A DNA stretch of 45,370 bases. Source: a virus. Below the pieces are notes generated by a model, which saw nothing but the letters and a program-made list of their open reading frames with translations, made no database searches and had not been told where the DNA came from. Below are positions 15,745 through 21,257 of this stretch, in pieces. How positions within the stretch are numbered: position 1 is the first letter of the stretch; each line of letters starts with the position of its first letter. The position numbers and the translations under genes are program-made. The stretch covers positions 1 through 45,370 of the IMG/VR virus record IMGVR_UViG_3300035698_001839; one strand, given 5' to 3'.

Positions 15745-16378
15745 GTAAACTATCCTCTATCTGATCGTACAGGTCTTGGAACGACCCGCTGTTGTGTATC
15801 ACTGCGCTCATGTCAGCCCGAGCACTGGGTAAGGCCAGAAGTGTTTCGCTGATATGAGCTGTCTGTGTTTCCAGCCCGGTCAGGAATTTCTCAGTCTTGG
15901 GGTCTGTATAGTCCCAAGTGGACGATGTGAGACGATCATACCACACTGGGAAGTCTTTTGCAGCAGGCTCCACGCGCCACACCTCCCCGGCCCCGGTGCA
16001 GTACGCCATCTCATTAGCGAAGCGCACGTCCGTTATCACCACCCGGCCCTCGTGGTTGTGCTGTATGATGTGGTTAGCGATATCCTTGACATAGTTAACC
16101 CAAACGTCAGGGTCCACACCTCGCATAGCCACTCCCACGTCCTGCAAGAGCTGCCGGGGAGTCTTACCGCTGGAGTGTATAAACGTATCACGCCACTTCC
16201 GGCTGACCGGGGTATCACCCTCCAGCATATTACGCGCCAGTCCAAACGCTTGTGAGGTCATGTCCTTCAAGTGATCCGCGAAACTCATCACCGTGTAACC
16301 GTGATGCTCGTGGAGGTAATTCGCCACGGTATCTTTGCCGGAACCCTTCAGACCCGATAACCCTATTAGTGATTTCAT
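15686..16378 (-). CDS. Deoxynucleoside monophosphate kinase
   Basis: The 230-residue protein resembles T4 gp1-type dNMP kinases that phosphorylate dNMPs for phage DNA synthesis. The P-loop GLKGSGKDT begins at about residue 9, followed by MSFADHLKDM, the RKWRDTFIHSSGKTPRQLLQ region (substrate and dimer contacts) and GRVVITDVRFANEM, a typical Walker B-like DVR motif of this family. The C-terminal 25 residues (SLRVEPTEPALSSM onward) appear extra and overlap the zinc-ribbon gene. Confidence 0.85.
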   Translation of the reverse strand: MKSLIGLSGLKGSGKDTVANYLHEHHGYTVMSFADHLKDMTSQAFGLARNMLEGDTPVSRKWRDTFIHSSGKTPRQLLQDVGVAMRGVDPDVWVNYVKDIANHIIQHNHEGRVVITDVRFANEMAYCTGAGEVWRVEPAAKDFPVWYDRLTSSTWDYTDPKTEKFLTGLETQTAHISETLLALPSARADMSAVIHNSGSFQDLYDQIEDSLRVEPTEPALSSMPRTFEGW

Positions 16379-16379
16379 G

Positions 16380-16448
16380 TTATCTCACCGCGTAACAGTA
16401 CGCTGTCAACTCGCCATGTGTAGTTTCCATTATATTCTTGATCATCAT
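16380..16448 (-). CDS. Tiny ORF of 22 codons
   Basis: This frame starts at ATGATG overlapping the stop of the preceding gene (ATGA) and ends one base before the dNMP kinase ATG. AGGAG lies 4 bases upstream. Its product (MMIKNIMETTHGELTAYCYA...) is not recognised. Perfect fit between neighbours supports translation, perhaps only as a coupling leader. Confidence 0.4.
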   Translation of the reverse strand: MMIKNIMETTHGELTAYCYAVR

Positions 16449-16744
16449 ACGCTCCTCATTAGTTGTGAAACCACTTCTCGCGTGTGGTACCTGACCATCA
16501 TAGCCAAAACGTCACTCGGCTGATCTAAGTCATGCTTAGTGAATATGCGTATGAAATTATACTCCTCAGGCAACGTCATCATAGGGTCGTACTGCATGAG
16601 TATCTTACCACGTATCCCAGTGCTTCCCGGTATACGGTCATCAGTGATAAACACTCTACCCATCTGGGCATCTACGATATTCTCCTCAAGGTGCGTTCGC
16701 AAGCAGAACTTAAACTCATCCAGTAAATCGAAGTAGTATCTCAT
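16445..16744 (-). CDS. Hypothetical protein
   Basis: This 99-residue protein begins MRYYFDLLDEFKFCL and has an alpha/beta pattern (GRVFITDDRIPGSTG, EYNFIRIFTKHDLDQ). It is not recognised. It overlaps both neighbours by 4 bases (ATGA) in the minus-strand unit that starts at 17247. Confidence 0.6.
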   Translation of the reverse strand: MRYYFDLLDEFKFCLRTHLEENIVDAQMGRVFITDDRIPGSTGIRGKILMQYDPMMTLPEEYNFIRIFTKHDLDQPSDVLAMMVRYHTREVVSQLMRSV

Positions 16745-17247
16745 ATTGACCCCTCTCCCTCGTAGTCGTACTCTATCTGACCCTTCATAGTTTTCTGTGT
16801 GAGATAAGCCAACTCCTGCACCACTTCATTTGATACACCGTTACCCTGAGCGGCATTCCGATAGTAATCCTCATCCTTCACCTGTGTGAGTCGCCACCCG
16901 GCCACCTGATTACTTACTCCTGTCAGCAGCCTGTGCAGCGATGAAGTCGAGATACCTGCTTCTTTCGCTATTCGATTCCGGTACCGGGATATTGTCGTGC
17001 ATGTACCGTCGTCGTTCTTCAACTGGATCTCGTCCATCGCTATGTGACGTGTCGGCGACTTCGCTTGTGGGTTCTTCTTGTAACCCCCGCAGCTCGCTTC
17101 CCCGTAAACACTGTTCTGCCCGTTCAGCATGTTCCATACTCGATTATAAGGTAGATCCATCCGTTTGCACCAGTCGGCTAAGTTGGTCACTTCGATGGGT
17201 GTGCCTACCGGGTCTATGAGATGCCATGTTTTTGCCTTGTTAGCCAT
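16741..17247 (-). CDS. Protein with two NUMOD-like DNA-binding repeats, no nuclease
   Basis: This 168-residue protein has two related modules of about 50 residues. The first (about 7-58) reads WHLIDPVGTPIEVTNLADWC and ends GGYKK; the second (about 74-118) reads IQLKNDDGTCTTI, then IAKEAGISTSSLHRLLTG and AGWRL. This is the pattern of NUMOD1-like recognition modules found behind HNH or GIY-YIG homing nucleases, but no nuclease motif is present. It is the first gene of the leftward unit, adjacent to the repeat-rich control region, so a DNA-binding regulator is plausible. Confidence 0.55.
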   Translation of the reverse strand: MANKAKTWHLIDPVGTPIEVTNLADWCKRMDLPYNRVWNMLNGQNSVYGEASCGGYKKNPQAKSPTRHIAMDEIQLKNDDGTCTTISRYRNRIAKEAGISTSSLHRLLTGVSNQVAGWRLTQVKDEDYYRNAAQGNGVSNEVVQELAYLTQKTMKGQIEYDYEGEGSI

Positions 17248-17348
17248 GCTTGTATTATGCTTCCTTATTGCTGGTGTTGTTGATTTGAAAGTATCTTACC
17301 ACACTGTCGTTGAGATGTCTTGGGAGGAGATACTTATGGGGTTGGGTT

Positions 17349-17434
17349 ACTTATGGTACATGGGATACTTATAATAGTTAAAAGTTAATGTTATAAAATG
17401 TAGGTTTCACTTATGGTACATGGGATACTTATAA
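17349..17434 (+). repeat. Direct repeat of 26 bases at 60-base spacing
   Basis: The 26-base sequence beginning ACTTATGGTACATGGG and ending ATACTTATAA occurs at 17349-17374 and again at 17409-17434. Its core ATGGGATACTTATAA recurs inverted at 19429-19443, and AAAGTATCCCATG at 20092-20104 is a shorter inverted relative. The first copy includes TATAAT. It may be a promoter or protein-binding element. Confidence 0.75.
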
Positions 17435-17507
17435 AGAGCTAAACCTAAATTCTTATAATTCATGTGATACTTATAAAGAGCTAAACCTAAATTCTTATAA
17501 TTCATGT
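17424..17507 (+). repeat. Perfect tandem duplication, 42 bp x 2
   Basis: Unit 1 (17424-17465) and unit 2 (17466-17507) are identical. Each begins GATACTTATAAAGAGC and contains CTTATAATTCATGT at its end; a third GATAC starts at 17508. Each unit holds a TATAAT hexamer, so duplicated promoters or iteron-like binding sites are possible. Confidence 0.85.
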
Positions 17508-17603
17508 GATACGGTCCTATTATTACAATGAACCAAAGGTCAAATGAGGCACACCCCCCACTTTGCTAATGTGAGACAGGTATCACATTTGAAAGTTCAT
17601 GGC

Positions 17604-17619
17604 TGGCATCATAGATGCT
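17604..17619. repeat. Dyad TGGCATCATWGATGCT, copy 1
   Basis: This 16-base element contains inverted arms GCATC/GATGC. A second copy lies at 17791-17806 and differs at one base (A to T in the centre). The paired occurrence within a control region suggests a protein-binding site. Confidence 0.6.
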
Positions 17620-17621
17620 TG

Positions 17622-17637
17622 TGTGATACGTGTCACA
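17622..17637. promoter_or_regulatory. CRP-like palindrome, 10/10 match
   Basis: TGTGA-TACGTG-TCACA is a perfect match to the core TGTGA-N6-TCACA recognised by CRP/Vfr-type regulators. It is one of three perfect copies in 1.6 kb. An imperfect copy (TGCGA-CACGTG-TCTCA, 17649-17664) lies 27 bases on, and TGGTA-TACGTG-TCACA follows at 17699-17714. Confidence 0.55.
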
Positions 17638-17790
17638 TGCCAATCCTGTGCGACACGTGTCTCATTGTTGGTCAATCTATAACTGTTTGGGATACTAGTG
17701 GTATACGTGTCACAATTTGGAGCATGTGTGTCGTTGTTTCATCCCATATCAATGCTTCTGTGAATAACTTATCATTATCACTTCGATTGT

Positions 17791-17806
17791 TGGCATCATT
17801 GATGCT
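17791..17806. repeat. Dyad TGGCATCATWGATGCT, copy 2
   Basis: The second copy is a near-perfect palindrome (GCATCA-T-TGATGC), 187 bases after the first copy. It immediately precedes the first alternating purine-pyrimidine tract. Confidence 0.6.
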
Positions 17807-17854
17807 ACACGTGTGCGCGTGTGTTTATAACCGCGTGTGTGCATGTGTGCGCGT
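17806..17854. other. Two alternating purine-pyrimidine tracts
   Basis: Bases 17806-17824 (19 bases) and 17832-17854 (23 bases) alternate strictly between pyrimidine and purine and consist mostly of GT, AC and GC steps. Such runs can adopt Z-DNA under negative supercoiling. They are separated by TTATAAC. Confidence 0.6.
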
Positions 17855-17886
17855 TCTTCTTCTTCAATTATCATCAAATGCCTGTT

Positions 17887-17902
17887 TGTGACAGACTTCG
17901 CA
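17887..17902. promoter_or_regulatory. CRP-like box, 9/10 match
   Basis: TGTGA-CAGACT-TCGCA differs from the TGTGA-N6-TCACA core at one position. It lies about 100 bases upstream of the first plus-strand early gene at 18005. Confidence 0.4.
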
Positions 17903-18004
17903 AAGTTGTTCGGTAGCATCAAATTATATTTAAGTTTACTGTACACTCGGTCGTTAACGTTATTAATCGCAACTTAGCTTGTTTCTTCGGAGTCTTAAAG
18001 TCTT

Positions 18005-18217
18005 ATGCTTACATTTAATGTTATTGTTAATGGTAAACCTGTTCACCGTGTTACTGCTAAAAGCAAGGCACTAGCAACGGCTAAGATAGATCGTTGGATT
18101 GACAAGGTAGCGAGCGGTACTAGTTACAAGCTACAGGCCGATAGATTAAAGGTGTCTAGCGTGTCAATAATTCGTAAGCGTAACATGCGAAATGGCGACT
18201 GTATCACAGTTTCGTAG
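18005..18217 (+). CDS. Small basic early protein
   Basis: This 70-residue protein is the first gene on the rightward side. It begins MLTFNVIVNGKPVHRVTAKS and has the look of a small alpha/beta protein with many Lys and Arg. GGAG lies 12 bases before the ATG, a rather long spacing. Its position downstream of the control region suggests early expression. No family is recognised. Confidence 0.6.
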   Translation: MLTFNVIVNGKPVHRVTAKSKALATAKIDRWIDKVASGTSYKLQADRLKVSSVSIIRKRNMRNGDCITVS

Positions 18218-18357
18218 ACTTAGCTCAAATCTGTGAACTGATCGAGGTTTACAGACTTAAGTTAAGACTATAATGGTCGATAACTTAGCAAGTCAAGTTT
18301 AAAGGTTCGAGGCGCGGTCTAGTGTAGTGTGACCATAGTCTGAATTGAGTACCCTAG

Positions 18358-18373
18358 TGTGACGGTTTTCACA
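18358..18373. promoter_or_regulatory. CRP-like palindrome, 10/10 match
   Basis: TGTGA-CGGTTT-TCACA is a perfect core match. A second box, 19 bases further on, makes this a tandem pair on nearly the same face two helical turns apart. Confidence 0.55.
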
Positions 18374-18376
18374 GTT

Positions 18377-18392
18377 TGTGATCGCGTTTACA
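18377..18392. promoter_or_regulatory. CRP-like box, 9/10 match
   Basis: TGTGA-TCGCGT-TTACA has one mismatch to the core and pairs with the perfect box at 18358-18373. Confidence 0.4.
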
Positions 18393-18496
18393 GCTCAGCT
18401 CGAATGTGTGGACTAGTCGATAGCAAGACTTGGTTCACACTATGTGAGAAGGCACTAGGGCAGAACGCACAATGTGATCCATTCGTGGTTTATGTC

Positions 18497-18524
18497 TTGT
18501 GTGAATTGGTAACAGTTCACACAA
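18497..18524. promoter_or_regulatory. Dyad with 9-bp arms before the 18552 gene
   Basis: Arms TTGTGTGAA and TTCACACAA are perfect complements with a 10-base spacer. It ends 27 bases before the ATG at 18552, so a bound protein or RNA hairpin here could block translation or transcription of that gene. Confidence 0.55.
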
Positions 18525-18551
18525 TCCCATAAACTACTAAAGGTAATCATC

Positions 18552-19169
18552 ATGTCTAATGCAATCGAACTTAGCCGCCTTACGTCTGCTGACTTTGCAA
18601 CTGAGACAAAGCGTTTCGTCGATCAACTCGACACACTCCGAAAGGATACCCAAGCGTACTACGTCTGGTTGTTCTCTGGAGCGTGTGAGTATGTCGATAG
18701 CGCCAAGCCTGACCACGAATCCTTAAACACATTGATAAAAGTATCACAGGCGGTCAGCCGTGTCGGTGTATCACGTGACATCATAAACCTTGTGGCTTGC
18801 CATAAAGCTAGCAGCAAGACTGGTGTGTTTCTTAAAGCGTTCCCTAAGAAAGCTAAACTTGACAAGCTACGTGAAGTCAATGGTGATACGTTTGAAGTAT
18901 TGCAAGATCAAGTCGAGGCGTTGATCGCTAAGCATGAATCTGTCAAAGCTGAAAAAGCATCTAAGCCGTGGGATAAAGCTGAAGCGCTTGAAAAGTTTGC
19001 CAAAGCCTACCTGTCACTACTGAACCACGAAAGTGTTAGCGAAGCTGATATCACCGCTGCGATCACTTGTGCTAAGGATGCCAAAGCTGAGGTAGAACGA
19101 ATGAAAGCACCAGTGGCAACCAAAGTATCCAAAGATGCTAAGGCTCCACGTCTTGCCATTGCAGCATGA
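18552..19169 (+). CDS. Early protein of unknown function
   Basis: This 205-residue protein is a stand-alone gene with its own upstream and downstream control sequences. It is mostly helical: TSADFATETKRFVDQL near the start, then KVSQAVSRVGVSRDIIN, and an Ala/Lys-rich C-terminus (ITCAKDAKAEVERMK). It may be an abundant early DNA-binding or host-takeover protein, since it is flanked on both sides by CRP-like boxes. A good AAAGG site lies upstream of the ATG. No family is recognised. Confidence 0.7.
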   Translation: MSNAIELSRLTSADFATETKRFVDQLDTLRKDTQAYYVWLFSGACEYVDSAKPDHESLNTLIKVSQAVSRVGVSRDIINLVACHKASSKTGVFLKAFPKKAKLDKLREVNGDTFEVLQDQVEALIAKHESVKAEKASKPWDKAEALEKFAKAYLSLLNHESVSEADITAAITCAKDAKAEVERMKAPVATKVSKDAKAPRLAIAA

Positions 19170-19181
19170 TACACTGAGTTT

Positions 19182-19197
19182 AGTGATAACTATCACA
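19182..19197. promoter_or_regulatory. CRP-like box, 9/10 match
   Basis: AGTGA-TAACTA-TCACA lies two bases before the perfect box at 19199, just after the 18552 gene. The inner GTGATA/TATCAC arms make it a good palindrome in its own right. Confidence 0.45.
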
Positions 19198-19198
19198 G

Positions 19199-19214
19199 TG
19201 TGACCACTATCACA
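19199..19214. promoter_or_regulatory. CRP-like palindrome, 10/10 match
   Basis: TGTGA-CCACTA-TCACA is the third perfect copy. Its centre is 17 bases from that of the neighbouring box at 19182-19197. Confidence 0.55.
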
Positions 19215-19280
19215 TCTCGATTCACAAGTGAGCACGAATCAAGGATGATTTGTGCCTCCATATAACATGTTGGCACAATA

Positions 19281-19333
19281 CCTACAACAATTGTATGTTG
19301 TGCTAAAAGATGTACAACAAAATAAGTCCTTGA
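19281..19333 (+). repeat. Left arm of 53-bp inverted repeat
   Basis: This arm pairs with 19527-19579. The outer 19 bases match at 18 positions, a 12-base middle is divergent but equal in length, and the next 17 bases (GTACAACAAAATAAGTC) match perfectly. It carries two TACAACAA octamers 30 bases apart (19283 and 19313). Confidence 0.85.
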
Positions 19334-19358
19334 TAACTAAGAGATTAAGTACCCTAAT

Positions 19359-19374
19359 ACTAGTAGGTGTTGTA
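19359..19374 (+). repeat. Inner inverted repeat, left (ACTAGTAGGTGTTGTA)
   Basis: This element pairs with TACAACAACTACTAGT at 19486-19501, with one mismatch. It lies 25 bases inside the 53-bp arm on both sides, so both repeats share one axis of symmetry near 19430. Confidence 0.75.
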
Positions 19375-19485
19375 ACAAATTGAGTTTTTCATTCTGAGAG
19401 CTGGCCTTAAGTATTAACACGAGGGGCTTTATAAGTATCCCATAAACACACTCATAGTATAACTACCTTACAAACCTTAATAAAG

Positions 19486-19501
19486 TACAACAACTACTAG
19501 T
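19486..19501 (-). repeat. Inner inverted repeat, right
   Basis: This is the complement of 19359-19374 in exact register. It contains a further TACAACAA octamer (19486-19493). Confidence 0.75.
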
Positions 19502-19526
19502 AAAGACTATACTCTTTCTATAGAAA

Positions 19527-19579
19527 TCAATGACTTATTTTGTTGTACCTTTTCAACGATAACATACAATTGTTGTATG
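19527..19579 (-). repeat. Right arm of 53-bp inverted repeat
   Basis: This arm is the inverse of 19281-19333. It carries two TTGTTGTA octamers 30 bases apart (19540 and 19570) and the dyad CATACAA-TTG-TTGTATG (19563-19579), which ends 25 bases before the ATG at 19605. Confidence 0.85.
19543..19570 (+). promoter_or_regulatory. Candidate sigma70 promoter of the rightward operon
   Basis: TTGTAC (19543-19548), a 16-base spacer and TACAAT (19565-19570) form a moderate -35/-10 pair ending 34 bases before the ATG at 19605. TTGTTGTA boxes overlap both hexamers, so a protein bound there would repress it. Confidence 0.35.
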
Positions 19580-19604
19580 AATTTCCTAACAATCGGAGAG
19601 AACC

Positions 19605-20027
19605 ATGATCACTTCACAAAACGGTATCCTTGAATCCATTAACGAGACATTGGACATCATTGAGTTTAGCATCGATAACGAGGGCGGCACGTTCGACCCG
19701 TTGACCTCAGAACCGGTACTTCATGACTCAGGCTACATGATAAGTATCTCACATGAAGCACGATTCAGACTCGGCGAGTTTGACACACTGGACGTAATGC
19801 AGCACTTAAACATAATGAACCACGAGATCCAACGGCTTACACATGATAATTACCCTAACCGGTATTTCATTGGAACATGGTTACACGATGACTGTTTATA
19901 CGTCGAGATCAGCATCAATGTTAGCAGCTTGAAGCGAGCATTTGAGCTTGGTGCCCAACACAATCAGCAAGCGATCTATGACTGTAAAGCAGGCAAGAGC
20001 ATAATTTTAGACGGCTCCGCTGCATAG
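19605..20027 (+). CDS. Early protein of unknown function
   Basis: This 140-residue acidic protein is the first gene of the long rightward operon, preceded by GGAGAG seven bases before the ATG. It has an alpha/beta pattern (DIIEFSIDNEGGTF, DCLYVEISINVSSLKRAFEL). No family is recognised. The stop codon lies inside the first copy of a 16-bp tandem repeat. Confidence 0.65.
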   Translation: MITSQNGILESINETLDIIEFSIDNEGGTFDPLTSEPVLHDSGYMISISHEARFRLGEFDTLDVMQHLNIMNHEIQRLTHDNYPNRYFIGTWLHDDCLYVEISINVSSLKRAFELGAQHNQQAIYDCKAGKSIILDGSAA

Positions 20028-20068
20028 CCAATTACCTGCATAGCCAATTACCTGCATAGCCAATTACC
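20021..20068 (+). repeat. Tandem repeat, 16 bp x 3
   Basis: TGCATAGCCAATTACC is repeated three times without change. The first copy contains the TAG stop of the upstream gene; the period is not a multiple of three, so each copy gives a different frame. The element follows the gene like a slippage-prone spacer. Confidence 0.85.
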
Positions 20069-20101
20069 TGCCCATCGATCCGAAACTGGATAAAGTATCC
20101 C

Positions 20102-20185
20102 ATGTTGAAATTAATACTGTTCGGCGTTATAATAGCATCAGGCACACTGTACCTCATCAACTACATACTTGGAGTAGCACTGTAA
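20102..20185 (+). CDS. 27-residue single-pass membrane peptide
   Basis: The peptide is nearly all hydrophobic (LKLILFGVIIASGTLYLINY). Its stop overlaps the next start as TAATG, which supports translation. No strong ribosome binding site is visible, although AAAGTATCCCATG, a motif recurring in the control region, spans the start. It is one of several tiny membrane proteins here. Confidence 0.5.
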   Translation: MLKLILFGVIIASGTLYLINYILGVAL

Positions 20186-20328
20186 TGACCGATTTAAACA
20201 AGGACCGGAGAAGCACTGACACTGAAGCAGAGTTTACAATCTGTCAGATATGGCTGATTGCCCTATTCGCTAACATGGCCGCTAGTGCTGTCGGTGGGTT
20301 AGTGGTTTACCTGAGCATGACACTATGA
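20185..20328 (+). CDS. 47-residue membrane protein
   Basis: A charged N-terminus (TDLNKDRRSTDTEAE) precedes one membrane segment (IWLIALFANMAASAVGGLVV). It overlaps both neighbours (TAATG and ATGA). Topology by the positive-inside rule puts the N-terminus in the cytoplasm. Function unknown. Confidence 0.55.
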   Translation: MTDLNKDRRSTDTEAEFTICQIWLIALFANMAASAVGGLVVYLSMTL

Positions 20329-20552
20329 GAGATATAACTAACCACACGCCTCCTGCTAAGCCGGGACCAATCACCGTAGTGCTATTCTGGATATTCGGAT
20401 TCGCTGTGCTGATCAGTTGCCTGTCAGTTATCATGTACACTCTGTTCGCTGTGTGGATGGTGATAACAGCAGCATGGCTGGAGATACTGATACTGATCGT
20501 CGCAGCGTACACAGTACACCTGTACATCCAGAACCAGAAGAGCAAGCCATGA
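20325..20552 (+). CDS. 75-residue two-pass membrane protein
   Basis: Two hydrophobic segments (VVLFWIFGFAVLISCLSVI, then FAVWMVITAAWLEILILIVA) are joined by a very short turn; the C-terminus is basic (QNQKSKP). Start by ATGA overlap. The hairpin layout is like small holins or antiholins, but this early location makes superinfection exclusion or host-envelope modification equally possible. Confidence 0.6.
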   Translation: MRDITNHTPPAKPGPITVVLFWIFGFAVLISCLSVIMYTLFAVWMVITAAWLEILILIVAAYTVHLYIQNQKSKP

Positions 20553-20836
20553 GTCACAAGCAGCGAGTCAAGAACATCAACCGGACAATCAGCATGAACA
20601 GCCTAAGCGGTAAGATGAAACCGAAGTTTGTACGCTTCAGGATAGAGCACAATATATTCCTTGGCGAGCCTGTTATATGGGAGCACTGGGAGGATGAGGA
20701 TGACGAGAGTAGACACATGGTGGGCACTCTCCAGAATGGTAACCTGTTTCAACAAGCAGTCGGTACCCTGTATTCAACAGATGATCTGAAGCTGATCATC
20801 ACAGCAATCGAACGTTACCTGAGGAAGCAATCATGA
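20549..20836 (+). CDS. Hypothetical protein
   Basis: The 95-residue protein starts by ATGA overlap at 20549; the longer upstream frame lies inside the membrane protein gene and is not used. A basic N-terminus (SHKQRVKNINRTISM) is followed by an acidic middle (EHWEDEDDESRH) and a final helix (LIITAIERYLRKQS). Not recognised. Confidence 0.6.
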   Translation: MSHKQRVKNINRTISMNSLSGKMKPKFVRFRIEHNIFLGEPVIWEHWEDEDDESRHMVGTLQNGNLFQQAVGTLYSTDDLKLIITAIERYLRKQS

Positions 20837-21033
20837 ACGGATATAAAGTAGACAAGGGATTACTGACTGAGGTCATTGACCCTACTAACAGTCAGGCACT
20901 TGGATCAACGTACCAAGATGGCCGTAAGATCGCCTTTACCGAGTACATTCAGTTCAGCGCTGAGGATCTGATCGATATCGCTTATGCTATGAAAGCATAT
21001 CAACGCAAACGAGACATGGGGTTAGAATCATGA
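20833..21033 (+). CDS. Hypothetical protein
   Basis: This 66-residue protein is joined by ATGA overlaps to both neighbours. Its last part (FSAEDLIDIAYAMKAYQRKR) resembles the end of the preceding protein (YSTDDLKLIITAIERYLRKQ), so the two may be related and share a C-terminal helix. Confidence 0.6.
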   Translation: MNGYKVDKGLLTEVIDPTNSQALGSTYQDGRKIAFTEYIQFSAEDLIDIAYAMKAYQRKRDMGLES

Positions 21034-21257
21034 GTCCGGTAGAACGCTACACCATGAGGCAAGTGACACTGAATCACTACCAGATACTTGACAACGGCAA
21101 CGCTATCATCAAGGGTCTTGCCACCATCAAGATAGCCATGTTCATCAAGGATGCACTCAATGACAAGATCGCCTTGCAAATCGAGGTGGATCGACTGAAG
21201 GGTATTATCGAGGATCTGAATAAAGATAACGAAGATCTTTACGATCAAGCGACATGA
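21030..21257 (+). CDS. Small coiled-coil protein
   Basis: This 75-residue protein has a predicted C-terminal coiled coil (EVDRLKGIIEDLNKDNEDLY). The N-terminal 45 residues (NHYQILDNGNAIIKGLATIK) resemble the small N-terminal domain of later coiled-coil proteins in the operon. ATGA overlaps on both sides. Confidence 0.6.
   Translation: MSPVERYTMRQVTLNHYQILDNGNAIIKGLATIKIAMFIKDALNDKIALQIEVDRLKGIIEDLNKDNEDLYDQAT

Larger units (their letters stand above)
17248..18004. other. Repeat-rich divergent control region, no gene
   Basis: This 757-base AT-rich stretch separates the leftward and rightward gene sets. It holds direct repeats, short dyads, alternating purine-pyrimidine tracts and CRP-like palindromes listed separately. 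The open frame at 17544-17891 is Cys/His-rich because of TGTGT runs and is not credible. TATAAT-like hexamers occur within the repeats. Divergent early promoters and perhaps a replication origin are expected here. Confidence 0.6.
18218..18551. other. Non-coding stretch with dyads upstream of 18552
   Basis: This 334-base gap has no credible gene. It holds a perfect CRP-like box (18358-18373), a 9/10 box (18377-18392) and a long-armed dyad (18497-18524) next to the following start. TGTGA or TCACA half-sites recur through it. It probably controls the gene at 18552. Confidence 0.6.
19170..19604. other. Non-coding stretch with large dyad
   Basis: This 435-base gap contains two adjacent CRP-like boxes (19182-19214) followed by a 299-base imperfect dyad (19281-19579). 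It is AT-rich with several TATA-like hexamers. No gene is credible. It is either a strong regulatory switch for the long rightward operon or a replication origin. Confidence 0.65.

Noticed and set aside
17544-17891. Plus-strand open frame of 115 codons in the control region
   Set aside because: It is Cys/His/Val-rich because it runs through TGTGT and GTGTC repeats, lacks a ribosome binding site and covers operator-like dyads and Z-type tracts.
17749-17946. Minus-strand open frame of 65 codons in the control region
   Set aside because: Low-complexity His/Thr/Arg content comes from the alternating GT/CG tract; no Shine-Dalgarno sequence.
19281-19579. Miniature inverted-repeat transposable element
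   Set aside because: The arms are 53 bp and look like termini, but no target-site duplication is visible, the inner sequence is also symmetric, and octamer boxes in mirror order fit a regulatory site better.
20021-20068. CRISPR-like array
   Set aside because: The three 16-bp copies are directly adjacent with no spacers.
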